Of a stretch of DNA of 48,364 bases, positions 19,865 to 28,171 are shown one piece after another. Origin of the DNA: Legionella shakespearei DSM 23087 (GTDB taxonomy: Bacteria; Pseudomonadota; Gammaproteobacteria; Legionellales; Legionellaceae); the NCBI RefSeq assembly GCF_000373765.1, contig NZ_KB892393.1, positions 185,983-234,346 on the forward strand. The letters are read 5' to 3'. Numbering within the stretch: the stretch's first letter is position 1; each line of letters starts with the position of its first letter. The position numbers were made by a program, and so were the translations under genes. The notes beneath the pieces were generated by a model, which saw only the letters and a list, made by a program, of their open reading frames with translations, ran no database searches and was not told where the DNA came from.

Positions 19865-20335
19865 CTATTGCAATTGCCTTCCAATCATATGCATCATCAA
19901 CGCACAATCCACAGCATCTTTACCCTTATGCCCATGGTTACCGCCTACCCTGTCCCAAGCCTGCGCTTCGTTTTCAGTAGTGAGTACGCCAAAAACAACA
20001 GGTAAATTATAATCCAGCATGACGCGCTGACATCCCTGGCTTGCCTGATCACAGACATAATCATAATGGGTAGTGTCGCCACGAATTACTGCGCCCAAAG
20101 CAATGATGCATTGCACCTGATTCTTTTTGGCCAGCATTTGCGCTGCAAAAGGAATTTCAACAGCACCGGGAACCTCTACCAGCGTAATCTCACTGGGTTT
20201 AAACCCATGCTCAGCCAGCCGTTGCAAAGCCCCTTCTTTCAACGCGTTGGTAATCGGTTCATTAAAGGAACTCACAACCAAAGCTATGGGAAATGTGTGC
20301 TTAAACTCACTCAAATTGGCTTTAATTTCTTTCAT
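19865..20335 (-). CDS. ribH: 6,7-dimethyl-8-ribityllumazine synthase
   Basis: A 156-aa enzyme, the size of E. coli RibH. It joins the ribityl-aminopyrimidine from RibD to the four-carbon unit from RibBA. Family blocks are VSSFNEPIT, VPGAVEIPFAAQ and GAVIRGDTTHYDYV, with the catalytic His in the last. The ATG at 20335 is preferred because AGGA lies 5 nt before it, and the resulting start sits just past the ribBA stop (20343-20345). It is the last gene of ribD-ribE-ribBA-ribH; nusB, often next in gammaproteobacteria, is not here. Confidence 0.95.
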   Translation of the reverse strand: MKEIKANLSEFKHTFPIALVVSSFNEPITNALKEGALQRLAEHGFKPSEITLVEVPGAVEIPFAAQMLAKKNQVQCIIALGAVIRGDTTHYDYVCDQASQGCQRVMLDYNLPVVFGVLTTENEAQAWDRVGGNHGHKGKDAVDCALMMHMIGRQLQ

Positions 20336-20342
20336 ATCCATC

Positions 20343-21548
20343 CTAATCAATAGCTAATAAATGCCCTAGTTTATGTTTTTTAGTGACCAGATAGCTGCGA
20401 TTTTCATCGGTCGCTTTAATCTCCAGAGGTACACGCTCCGCTGTAATGCCATAACGTTGCAGGGCGGCAATTTTTAAAGGATTATTGGTGAGCATTCTTA
20501 TGGAATTAATACCCAGATAATTCAATATTTGATAAGCAACAGCGTAATCCCTGTCATCCGCAGGCAAGCCTAACTTTAAATTGGCTTCAACAGTATCCAG
20601 CCCCTGCTCTTGTAATGAGTACGCTTTTAATTTATTAGCCAGACCAATGCCTCGCCCTTCCTGACGCAAATAAATCAATGCCCCCCCTTCAGCGGCAATC
20701 ATGGCAAGGGATAAATCCAGCTGTTTGCCACAATCGCACTTGCAGGACCCAAACACGTCACCAGTGATGCATTCAGAATGGACACGTACTAAAGGAACCC
20801 GGTTGCCATACAATGGCGGCTTGACCAAAACAAAATGCTCTGCGTTATCCAGCGCGTTTTCAAATACAGTCATGCTGAACACACCGTGTTGTTCCAGAGG
20901 AATACGTGTAGTGGCCGCGGCATTGACCAAGGTTTCATGACGGATACGATACTCGATCAAATCCTTAATAGTAACCATGGGTATTTTATGCTTTTCTGAA
21001 AACAGCGCCAATTCATCACGGCGACTCATGGTACCGTCTTCATTAATAATTTCACAAATGACAGCAGCCGGTCGTAAACCTGCCATCCGAACCAGATCAA
21101 CACTGCCTTCTGTTTGTCCGGCTCGCTCCAGAACCCCTTTTTTCTTTGCTCGTAAGGGGAAGACATGTCCTGGAGATATGATATGTTCAGGCCTGGCCTC
21201 AGCATCTATAGCGACCTTGATTGTATGGGAACGATCACTGGCTGATATTCCCGTTGAAACACCTTCAGCAGCCTCTATAGACACAGTAAAAGCAGTGCCA
21301 TAAGGTGATCTGTTATTTTGTGCCATCATAGGTAATTGCAGTGCGTCAATTAATTCTTCTGCCATTGGCAAACAAATCAGGCCGCAGCCAAAACGGGACA
21401 TGAAATTAATGGCCTCAGGTGTTGCATGCTCCGCTGCCATCACCAGATCACCTTCATTTTCCCTATCCTCATCATCCATCAGGATAATCATTTTACCGGC
21501 TTTAAGTGTTTCTATGGCCTGTTCTATAGTGATTAATGAATGTTTCAT
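20343..21548 (-). CDS. ribBA: Bifunctional DHBP synthase / GTP cyclohydrolase II
   Basis: A 401-aa fusion that supplies both branches of riboflavin synthesis. Residues 1-200 are the RibB domain (DDEDRENEGDL substrate/metal motif, MSRFGCGLICLP). Residues 205-401 are the RibA domain with the zinc cysteines in CITGDVFGSCKCDCG and the RQEGRGIGL loop. The zinc Cys set appears intact, so GTP cyclohydrolase II activity is expected, unlike some RibBA fusions that have lost it. The start overlaps the ribE stop by 4 nt (ATGA). Confidence 0.95.
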   Translation of the reverse strand: MKHSLITIEQAIETLKAGKMIILMDDEDRENEGDLVMAAEHATPEAINFMSRFGCGLICLPMAEELIDALQLPMMAQNNRSPYGTAFTVSIEAAEGVSTGISASDRSHTIKVAIDAEARPEHIISPGHVFPLRAKKKGVLERAGQTEGSVDLVRMAGLRPAAVICEIINEDGTMSRRDELALFSEKHKIPMVTIKDLIEYRIRHETLVNAAATTRIPLEQHGVFSMTVFENALDNAEHFVLVKPPLYGNRVPLVRVHSECITGDVFGSCKCDCGKQLDLSLAMIAAEGGALIYLRQEGRGIGLANKLKAYSLQEQGLDTVEANLKLGLPADDRDYAVAYQILNYLGINSIRMLTNNPLKIAALQRYGITAERVPLEIKATDENRSYLVTKKHKLGHLLAID

Positions 21549-22159
21549 GGCTCTACCTCATAGTTCAATTTCCCGGAAATTTGAAGCTGATGAGCGACAA
21601 TACGGGTAAGATAATCAAATTCTATATTTACATTTTGTCCTGCCCTCAATACCCCTAATGTTGTATGCATCAGAGTATGAGGGACCAGCATCAGTTTAAT
21701 GGATTGACTGGTTACAGCATTAATAGTCAAACTGACACCTTCTACAGTAATACTTCCTTTTGGAATCAGATACAGCAAGGCTTGGGGCGAATATCCGGTC
21801 AGTTCCATTTCAATGTATTCATTTATGGGCGTAATGGACTGGATCTGAAACTGAGTATCCACATGTCCGCTCACATAATGACCGCCAAAACGGGTGGAGG
21901 CAAACATGGCGCGTTCCATATTCACTTCAGTTCCAGCAAGCAAATGACCCAGTGTTGTTAATTTCAAAGTCTCAGGCGATACATCAAAGTGCAGGTTTCC
22001 TGAATCAGAAGGCAATAAAGTAAGGCAGACACCATTAACGGCTATGCTTTCCCCTGTCTGCAGGTTTTCAAAGGGCGATGAAATAACAAGACGATTTGCA
22101 CCATCTTGTTCCAGGTTCGCCAGCACTTCGCCTTTTTTTTCTATTAATCCGGTAAACAT
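21545..22159 (-). CDS. ribE: Riboflavin synthase alpha subunit
   Basis: A 204-aa enzyme that dismutates two lumazine molecules to riboflavin. It begins MFTGLIEKKGEV and shows the two internally similar barrel halves (SIAVNGVCLTL near 40, SITVEGVSLTIN near 135). The ATG at 22159 overlaps the ribD stop (TAATG) and has GGAGG upstream, so the longer start at 22174 is rejected. The symbol is ribC in the older E. coli nomenclature. Confidence 0.95.
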   Translation of the reverse strand: MFTGLIEKKGEVLANLEQDGANRLVISSPFENLQTGESIAVNGVCLTLLPSDSGNLHFDVSPETLKLTTLGHLLAGTEVNMERAMFASTRFGGHYVSGHVDTQFQIQSITPINEYIEMELTGYSPQALLYLIPKGSITVEGVSLTINAVTSQSIKLMLVPHTLMHTTLGVLRAGQNVNIEFDYLTRIVAHQLQISGKLNYEVEP

Positions 22160-23214
22160 TAATCCTCCAGCCAATCAAGGCATAGTATCATATTGTCATC
22201 CATTGGGTGCCAGGAAACCTTATGTTTGCGAGCAAATAATCCTTTTTCCTGATAAGCGCAAAGCCCTTCAGGCCCTAAACTTTCGGGCACTAAATACAAC
22301 CAGGTTCTATGCACCAGTCCTTGCTGATGCAGTGCACTGAATAAAGCACCCCCGGCCTCTACCCAGACATCATGGTAACCTGCGGCTCCCAAATGACTGA
22401 TAATTGCATTTAAATCCAGCATTCCATCCAGAGTCGGAACCGGATGGAAGCTGCTGTTTGGATAAGGATTTGCTGAGGATTGTCCGCCATAATAAACATA
22501 GCAATGACTTGCCGTTGAAAAAATCTGCGCCTCTTTATTTAAATTCAAATGGGTATCAATAATCGCTACCGGCTTCGCCTGCGTCTTGCCATGCAAACGC
22601 ACATTCATTTTTGGATCATCACGCGCGATAGTCTTTGCCGTTGTCACAATGACATCGCTTTCCGCACGCATTTTATGGGTAAAATCAGCGCAGAGGCTAT
22701 TAGACAATATCAGGCGTTCGCCTTGTGGCATGCCAATTTTGCCATCAAGAGTCTGCGCCATTTTCACTGTTACTCTTGGTCTTCGGGTTAGAGTCCAATA
22801 AGCGTAGCTTTGATAAAAGGCGTCAATTGCCGCCAAGGGTAAATGGGTTACCTTGATGCCATGCTCACTCAGGAGTGCAGTCGAATTATTTTGTGCTACG
22901 ATAGGGTTGGGATCTAAAAAGGCAAAGATAACTTCTTCGATTCCATGATTGACGAGTGCATCAACGCATGGTGGAGTTTTACCCCAATGATTACAGGGTT
23001 CAAGAGTGATATATACACTTACCCCTGGTGTTTTGGGGGTAATTTGTGCTAACAATAGTTGTTCTGCATGCAAAGTTCCTGCGCCTCTATGCCAGGCTTG
23101 TGCTATGATAGTGCCATTTTGCACAGCGACAGCGCCAACACTGGGATTAGGCGCGCATAGCCCCCGGCCGAGTTTGGCTTGTTCGAGTGCTGCAAGCAGA
23201 AACTGTTCGTGCAT
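22159..23214 (-). CDS. ribD: Bifunctional riboflavin deaminase/reductase RibD
   Basis: A 351-aa first gene of the operon. The N-terminal deaminase has the zinc motif HAEQ and the PCNHWGKTPPC block; the C-terminal reductase has TVKMAQTLDGKIG and VWVEAGGALFSAL. It catalyses the second and third steps from GTP. Only 62 bp separate it from the divergent M48 protease start, and I see no FMN riboswitch in that space, so regulation by RFN is not supported for this operon. Confidence 0.95.
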   Translation of the reverse strand: MHEQFLLAALEQAKLGRGLCAPNPSVGAVAVQNGTIIAQAWHRGAGTLHAEQLLLAQITPKTPGVSVYITLEPCNHWGKTPPCVDALVNHGIEEVIFAFLDPNPIVAQNNSTALLSEHGIKVTHLPLAAIDAFYQSYAYWTLTRRPRVTVKMAQTLDGKIGMPQGERLILSNSLCADFTHKMRAESDVIVTTAKTIARDDPKMNVRLHGKTQAKPVAIIDTHLNLNKEAQIFSTASHCYVYYGGQSSANPYPNSSFHPVPTLDGMLDLNAIISHLGAAGYHDVWVEAGGALFSALHQQGLVHRTWLYLVPESLGPEGLCAYQEKGLFARKHKVSWHPMDDNMILCLDWLED

Positions 23215-23276
23215 TGATTAACCATTTTTTAAAAGTGGATGAATGATAACAAATTATTCAATTTTTGAGTAGCCTA

Positions 23277-24707
23277 ATGATTCAATTGAACTTAAAATAT
23301 AAATTGAGCCTTATTCGTTCCAGATTGAAAAGCTGGAGCACGTTCATTCTCTTTGCTTTTTTGAGCCAAACGGTTTTGGCCCAAGGGCTCTCCCCTTATT
23401 CTACCAGCGAGCTGGAAGAGCTGGAAAAGGAATTTATTCAGCTTATCAATCAATCGGACAGTATAGAGCGTAATCCTTTAGCAAGTCAGTATATTAATTA
23501 CGTAGGCAGCAAACTGGCGCATTTCGGCCGCATCAAATCACCCTATTTCTTTATTGTAAAATCCAGGGAAATTAATGCCTTTGCAGGACCTGGTGGTTAT
23601 ATAGGGATTAACACCCAGCTTATTTTAACGACTGCCAATGAAAGTGAACTTGCTGCCGTAATGGCGCATGAGATCGCTCACGTACGTCTGCATCATTTAT
23701 ACAGCTTGCTGGAACATCAAAAGCAAATGCGTGTTCCTATGCTGGCTTCATTGTTGGCATCAGCGGCTCTGGGAGCATTAAATCCTACCGTTGGGATGGG
23801 CGCTATGATGGCCTCGCTCTCAGGCTTTTCGCAGGATAATATTAATTTTACTCGCGCCAAGGAAAAAGAAGCGGACAGAATCGGTATTGATATGCTGATT
23901 AAAGCAGGGTTTAATCCTCGTGGTATGGCTGCATTTTTCCGGAAAATGCAAGAGAATTCCCGTTATTATTACACTGCTAATATTCCAGCCATTCTCCGTA
24001 CTCACCCCATGGATGATGACCGTATTGCAGAAGCGGAGAACAGAACCCAGCGATTATCCTCCAAGGGTTATACGGACTCCCTTGATTATGCCCTGTTCAA
24101 AGAAATAATTCGTGTTGCAGTCACACCACAAAACAAACAAGTCATTGATTATTATGAAACCCAATGCCACAAAAGAAACAGTTCTATAGCCTGTCAGTAC
24201 GGTTATGTTCTTGCCTTGTTAAACAGCAATAATTTCCACAAAGCAGCCAACCGCCTGGAACCCATTCTTAATCAACATCCGGATAACCTTTATTTTCAAA
24301 TTGCAATGGCTCAGGCCGAAATTGGCCTCGCTAAAACGCAAAAGGGAATTAGTCGTTTAGCTGATGCACAGAAGAATTATCCTGATAATTATGCAGCGCT
24401 CATGGCTTATGCCCAGGGGCTATTGGCAGCAAACCAGGCAGAAAAGGCTACCAGTGTTTTGCTCAAAGGAAGCAGGCAGTATAAAAACGATTTACCCCTA
24501 TGCCGAGAACTGGCACGCGCTCAGGCAGAATCGCATCAGAAAAGTTATGCTTATTTTACCCAGGCTCAATGCTTATTGCTTGAAGGGCAAAAAAGAGGAG
24601 CTATCGCTCAATTGAAAGTAGCACGCAGCCTGGCAAAACGCGATCCTTATTTGACGGCGAGAATTTCAGCTAAAATTGATGAAATAAAGTTTATGACGGA
24701 GAATTAG
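23277..24707 (+). CDS. bepA: BepA-like periplasmic M48 metalloprotease with TPR domain
   Basis: A 476-aa protein. After a basic N terminus and a signal sequence ending TVLAQG, the M48 domain has the zinc site HEIAH (in VMAHEIAHVRLH) and the third ligand in the EKEADRIGID helix. From about residue 290 there are TPR-like repeats (NNFHKAANRLEPILNQHPDN; GLLAANQAEKATSVLLKGS). This is the BepA/YfgC layout; E. coli BepA helps assemble or degrade LptD at the outer membrane. The ATG at 23277 is preferred to the TTG at 23265, though the Shine-Dalgarno is weak (TGAG). Confidence 0.88.
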   Translation: MIQLNLKYKLSLIRSRLKSWSTFILFAFLSQTVLAQGLSPYSTSELEELEKEFIQLINQSDSIERNPLASQYINYVGSKLAHFGRIKSPYFFIVKSREINAFAGPGGYIGINTQLILTTANESELAAVMAHEIAHVRLHHLYSLLEHQKQMRVPMLASLLASAALGALNPTVGMGAMMASLSGFSQDNINFTRAKEKEADRIGIDMLIKAGFNPRGMAAFFRKMQENSRYYYTANIPAILRTHPMDDDRIAEAENRTQRLSSKGYTDSLDYALFKEIIRVAVTPQNKQVIDYYETQCHKRNSSIACQYGYVLALLNSNNFHKAANRLEPILNQHPDNLYFQIAMAQAEIGLAKTQKGISRLADAQKNYPDNYAALMAYAQGLLAANQAEKATSVLLKGSRQYKNDLPLCRELARAQAESHQKSYAYFTQAQCLLLEGQKRGAIAQLKVARSLAKRDPYLTARISAKIDEIKFMTEN

Positions 24708-24777
24708 GGGACTGTTCATGCCAAGGCACGAGATTAAAACGTGGCGCGGGCGATGGCTGATTAACACTCTGAACTAC

Positions 24778-24955
24778 GCAGAATCGCCTTCCCTCTCCGG
24801 GGGAAGGTGCCCGACAGGGCGGATGGGGGATCAAAAGGAGTCTTTTATCAATACATATTGTTTTGAGCTTTTGTATTTCATGAGTGGTTTTTGATCCCCC
24901 CACCCGCCCTGTCGGGCACCCTCCCCCGGTGGTGGAGGGGCTACTTGCCAGGATC
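24778..24955. repeat. Repeat family C, copy C2
   Basis: Matches the inner element at 7518-7700: arms with GTGCCCGACAGGGCGGATGG and the complement CACCCGCCCTGTCGGGCACC, around an AT-rich spacer that differs from C1. It lies between the M48 gene and the toxin-antitoxin operon. Confidence 0.88.
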
Positions 24956-24978
24956 TTCATGTTTATTTACATCCAATC

Positions 24979-25015
24979 AAAGTCCACATATAGACTTTTT
25001 AAAAAACAAAGTCTA
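24979..25015. promoter_or_regulatory. Candidate operator of the Xre/RES operon (three half-sites)
   Basis: Three copies of the hexamer AAAGTC in alternating orientation lie at 24979-24984, 24993-24998 (as GACTTT) and 25008-25013. The second and third form TAGACTTT-N9-AAAGTCTA. They end 34 nt before the antitoxin start, in the expected promoter position. Xre-type antitoxins of RES systems commonly repress their own promoter at such palindromes (known); binding here is inference. Confidence 0.6.
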
Positions 25016-25049
25016 CAATAAAACTAATGATAATCTCTTGGAGATATCC

Positions 25050-25448
25050 ATGATTCCACTGCAATCTTCTGCAAAAATCAAAGAAGAACACGTACAAACT
25101 GCGTTTAAAGTAGTTCTTAATATTTTTGATAAATGGCAATGTACTACTGAAGAAGCGCTTACTTTACTCGGCTTGAAGCGATCTACCTGGTTTAAATATA
25201 AAAGTGCTCCTGAGAAAGCATCCTTTAGCCATGATATTGCGGAGCGCATCTCTTATATTTTAAATATCCATGCAGCATTAAGAATTTTATTTTCCAACCC
25301 GGAATCGGTATACCAATGGGTAAGAAAACCGAACAAAGCCCCCTTTTTCAATGGTCGTTCTGCTATGGATATCATGCTGCAAGGTCGGGTTGTTGACCTG
25401 TGGGCGGTTGCGAGCAGACTTAATGCTGAGCGCGGTGGTAAAGCCTGA
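25050..25448 (+). CDS. Xre/MbcA/ParS-family antitoxin of a RES toxin
   Basis: A 132-aa antitoxin. Residues about 10-70 form a helical Xre-like DNA-binding region (TEEALTLLGLKRSTWFKYK), and residues 75-132 match the DUF2384 toxin-binding domain (FSNPESVYQWVRKPN; FFNGRSAMDIMLQG). The ATG at 25050 is set by GGAG 7 nt upstream; the longer frame from 24891 runs into the repeat and is not real. The stop overlaps the toxin ATG (ATGA-type overlap), the usual antitoxin-first coupled order. It probably neutralises the toxin and represses the promoter at 24979-25015. Confidence 0.9.
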   Translation: MIPLQSSAKIKEEHVQTAFKVVLNIFDKWQCTTEEALTLLGLKRSTWFKYKSAPEKASFSHDIAERISYILNIHAALRILFSNPESVYQWVRKPNKAPFFNGRSAMDIMLQGRVVDLWAVASRLNAERGGKA

Positions 25449-26155
25449 TGCGCCTCCTGGATTCGCTTCATAAAAAATCGTTTACGATGCAGCGTTGCTA
25501 TCGTTTAATTCCTTCCCAGTTTCCTCCCATCCATTTATTTGAAGACGTGGCCAACCATGAAGAGTTTGAAGCACTCTTTGCCATACAGATGCTTACGAAT
25601 CCAAGGATTCAGGAAGAAATTGGCGTTTTGGATCGGGTTCCCAAAGACCAGCGTATCTATGATGTGCCAGGTTGCGGCTACGTTATGGCAGCTTTTACTC
25701 ATGTTAACCCTGACGGCAGTCGATTCTCCAATGGTGATTATGGGGTTTATTACGCAGCGGACAGTCTTTCTACGGCTATTGCGGAAACGGTTTATCATAA
25801 AGAACTGTTTATGTCCTACACCAATGAACCTGCTCAGGAACTGGATATGCGCAGTTTAATAGCCGATTTTAGTGCTGAACTGTTTGACTTGACCGAATTG
25901 GACAAGCTGTTTGATCCTGTTTATTCATCCCTTGATTATAAAGCGGGACAAAACCTTGGGGCAGAGATTAAAGAACAACAGGATGATGGTCTGGTGTATC
26001 ATTCAGTAAGAGCAGAAGGTACTAATTATGCCTTGTTTAAGCCGAATAAGGTCCATAAATGTCAGCAAGGAACGCATTTTAGTTATGTATGGGATGGAGA
26101 GAAAATAGCTACGGTATATCAGAAAGTAATCAGGAAGGAACAAATACACGGGTAA
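25448..26155 (+). CDS. RES-domain toxin (predicted NAD+-degrading)
   Basis: A 235-aa RES-family toxin. Conserved blocks are RCYRLIPSQFPP (Arg), the SRFSNGDYGVYYAADSLSTA segment followed by the IAETVYH Glu, and VYHSVRAEGTNYALFKP (Ser/Arg). Characterised relatives (MbcT-, ParT- or Res-type) consume NAD+ or ADP-ribosylate a target; which applies here cannot be told from sequence. It is translated from an ATG overlapping the antitoxin stop, and no frameshift or motif loss is visible, so the system looks intact. Confidence 0.9.
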   Translation: MRLLDSLHKKSFTMQRCYRLIPSQFPPIHLFEDVANHEEFEALFAIQMLTNPRIQEEIGVLDRVPKDQRIYDVPGCGYVMAAFTHVNPDGSRFSNGDYGVYYAADSLSTAIAETVYHKELFMSYTNEPAQELDMRSLIADFSAELFDLTELDKLFDPVYSSLDYKAGQNLGAEIKEQQDDGLVYHSVRAEGTNYALFKPNKVHKCQQGTHFSYVWDGEKIATVYQKVIRKEQIHG

Positions 26156-26162
26156 TTCAGGC

Positions 26163-26202
26163 AGTGAGCAGCTTCCAGATTCAGACTGAAAAGCTGCTCA
26201 CT
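26163..26202. terminator. Hairpin between the convergent RES toxin and the 82-aa gene
   Basis: Perfect 12-bp stem (AGTGAGCAGCTT / AAGCTGCTCACT) with a 16-nt loop, 7 bp after the toxin stop and 6 bp before the stop of the convergent gene. No T-run follows it, so intrinsic termination is likely but not certain. Confidence 0.6.
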
Positions 26203-26208
26203 AAAGCA

Positions 26209-26457
26209 TTAGCTTCTTACTTCAACTTCTTTCCACCAGCTTGTTTTAGTCTCAGCAACCCAGTCAGCATTTCTTAAATTTTTAACAAATACTGCAGTTT
26301 CTTCTGGAGTAGAATGTTTTGGATCCAGTTTAATGCACCAGTCCCAGTCACCAGAAGTAGACCACAGGCTTTGAACTCCGCTCATTTTTGCAATTGAAGA
26401 AGAGTCAGACCAAGCATTTTTTGTTTTTAAGAACACAACACTATTCCATGAGTTCAT
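26209..26457 (-). CDS. Small protein, possible Lrp/AsnC RAM-like domain
   Basis: An 82-aa protein with a good ribosome site (AAGGA about 8 nt before the ATG), so the reading frame is probably real. The pattern VQSLWSTSGDWDWCIKL, then EETAVFVKNLRNADWVAETK and a final TSWWKEV, resembles the beta-alpha-beta-beta-alpha-beta RAM (ligand-binding) domain of Lrp/AsnC proteins without its DNA-binding half. Six Trp in 82 residues is unusual. Family assignment is inference; no operon partner is visible. Confidence 0.6.
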   Translation of the reverse strand: MNSWNSVVFLKTKNAWSDSSSIAKMSGVQSLWSTSGDWDWCIKLDPKHSTPEETAVFVKNLRNADWVAETKTSWWKEVEVRS

Positions 26458-26594
26458 TATAACTTTCCTTAGTAATTATTTAATTAAATGGCGCATCGAA
26501 TAAAATATTCTCTGCGTCATATTACATTAGACCACACTATGATGAAGATCAAATTTTTAGTTGGGATTTAAACGTGTTGAATGTGAGAGGCTCC

Positions 26595-26650
26595 ACGTCG
26601 TCCTGAGCACGTCTTTTTGCACGAAGGATCTCCCGAAAGCAATATGGTGC
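26595..26650. repeat. Repeat family B, half copy B4
   Basis: Only the left arm and the start of the spacer are present (CGTCGTCCTGAGCACGTC to ATGGTGCC). It then jumps into a family D sequence (GATCCCGGCTGCAAGCAGAC, from 26659), so the copy was cut or replaced. Confidence 0.8.
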
Positions 26651-26733
26651 CACTGCGATCCCGGCTGCAAGCAGACCGGGCTACACTCCCTGCCAGGATT
26701 CAGTGGGATTCCGTTTGTGTCTAATCCGATCTA

Positions 26734-26834
26734 CGTCGTCCTGAGCGCGTCTTTTTGCGCGAAGGATCTCCAAATACTGGCACCATGCCGCTTTCAGGAG
26801 GTCCTTCGCGCAAAAAGACGCGCTCAGGACGACG
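26734..26834. repeat. Repeat family B, copy B5 (spacer inverted)
   Basis: Complete palindrome ending 11 bp before the pilR stop codon. Its spacer (CAAATACTGGCACCATGCCG) is in the opposite orientation to B1-B3. The 388-bp gap 26458-26845 holds B4, a family D piece and B5, and no gene. Confidence 0.9.
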
Positions 26835-26845
26835 TGGCTTGGAGC

Positions 26846-28171
26846 CTAGTCGAGGCCCAGCTTTTTCAAGCGATATCTTAATGTTCTGAAACTAACCCCC
26901 AACAATTTCGCGGCAGCGGTTCGGTTCCATTTGGTTTTCTCCAGAGCCTCAAGAATAATCTCCTTTTCCTGATCAAGCAGATAACCATTCAAATTCGCAG
27001 AAACAGGTGCAGGAACAACAGGATTGGCCGCAACGATCTGAGGGATATGTAAATCGGAGAGTTCTATAGTATCCCCTTCACACATGGCCATGGCACGTTC
27101 CAAAATGTTTTCCAGTTCCCTGACATTTCCAGGGAAGTGATAATTTTGCAAGGCTTGTATGCACTCTGTATTGAGGGAAACAACGGATCTGTTTTGATTT
27201 TTCGCCAGTTTTCTTAAAATAGCAGAGGAGAGCGAGGGGATGTCAGAGAGTCGTTGTGATAAAGTGGGCACGCGGAGCTCAATCACGTTCACTCTGTAAT
27301 ATAAATCCTGCCTGAAACGTTCGGCATTGATTTCTTCCAAAAGGTTTTTATGGCTGGCACTTAAAATTCGCACATCGACAGGAATTTCATAAAGCTCGCC
27401 TATGGGTTTAATCGCCTTTTCCTGGATTGCACGCAGCAATTTTACTTGCATGGCTAATGGCAGCTCCGCTATTTCGTCGAGAAATAAAGTACCTCCATGT
27501 GCCGCGACAAACAAACCGGTTTTATCGGTAATTGCACCGGTGAAACTCCCCTTTTTATGGCCAAAAAATTCTGACTCCATCAGTTCACTGGGAATAGCGC
27601 CACAGTTTACAGGAATAAAGGGTTTGTCTTTTCTGGGACCATTAGCATGAATTAACTGCGCAACCAGCTCCTTACCTACTCCTGACTCACCTTGAATAAA
27701 TACCGGAGCCTGGCTGCGGGCGAGTTTATAAATGTCTTCTCTTAACTGCTTCATCACCAGACTGTCACCCACCAAAACCTCTTCCCGTTCCTCAACCAAA
27801 GGGTTTTGCATTGCCAATGCGGTTTTTACCAATTGCTTTAACATCGTGAGATCAACAGGCTTTGAAACGTAGTCAAAGGCCCCTGCTTTTAGTGTATTGA
27901 CCGCGCCTTCAACATTTCCATAAGCTGTAATGACGGCTACTGGCATTTGTGGTTTATTTTTTTGAATGAATTTGACGATTTCTATCCCATCACCATCAGG
28001 AAGCCGCATATCGGTAAGAACCAAGGCATAATTATTTTGTTTGATGCTCTCTATTCCTTCTTTAAAATCAGAAGCGGTATCACAGGACAATCCCATGCGT
28101 GACAGGGTAAGCATTAACAGTTCTCTGATGTCAGGTTCGTCATCTATAACCAGTATGTTGCTTTTCATCAT
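26846..28171 (-). CDS. pilR: Sigma-54-dependent response regulator PilR
   Basis: A 441-aa NtrC-type regulator. The receiver domain (1-120) has the acidic pocket DDE (10-12) and phosphorylation site Asp54 (LTDMRLPDGDG). The AAA+ domain has Walker A GESGVGKE, the sigma-54 contact loop GSFTGA and Walker B GGTLFLDEIAEL. The C-terminal Fis-type helix-turn-helix is NRTAAAKLLGVSFRTLRYRL. GSFTGA in place of GAFTGA is common in PilR. The start overlaps the pilS stop, so the two genes are translationally coupled. Expected targets are type IV pilin genes (known for PilR); none is in the window. Confidence 0.92.
   Translation of the reverse strand: MMKSNILVIDDEPDIRELLMLTLSRMGLSCDTASDFKEGIESIKQNNYALVLTDMRLPDGDGIEIVKFIQKNKPQMPVAVITAYGNVEGAVNTLKAGAFDYVSKPVDLTMLKQLVKTALAMQNPLVEEREEVLVGDSLVMKQLREDIYKLARSQAPVFIQGESGVGKELVAQLIHANGPRKDKPFIPVNCGAIPSELMESEFFGHKKGSFTGAITDKTGLFVAAHGGTLFLDEIAELPLAMQVKLLRAIQEKAIKPIGELYEIPVDVRILSASHKNLLEEINAERFRQDLYYRVNVIELRVPTLSQRLSDIPSLSSAILRKLAKNQNRSVVSLNTECIQALQNYHFPGNVRELENILERAMAMCEGDTIELSDLHIPQIVAANPVVPAPVSANLNGYLLDQEKEIILEALEKTKWNRTAAAKLLGVSFRTLRYRLKKLGLD

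Noticed and set aside
23215..23276. Possible FMN riboswitch before ribD
   Set aside because: Only 62 bp are available and no RFN-type conserved blocks are present.
24891..25049. N-terminal extension of the antitoxin frame
   Set aside because: It runs through repeat C2 and the operator; GGAG before 25050 marks the real start.
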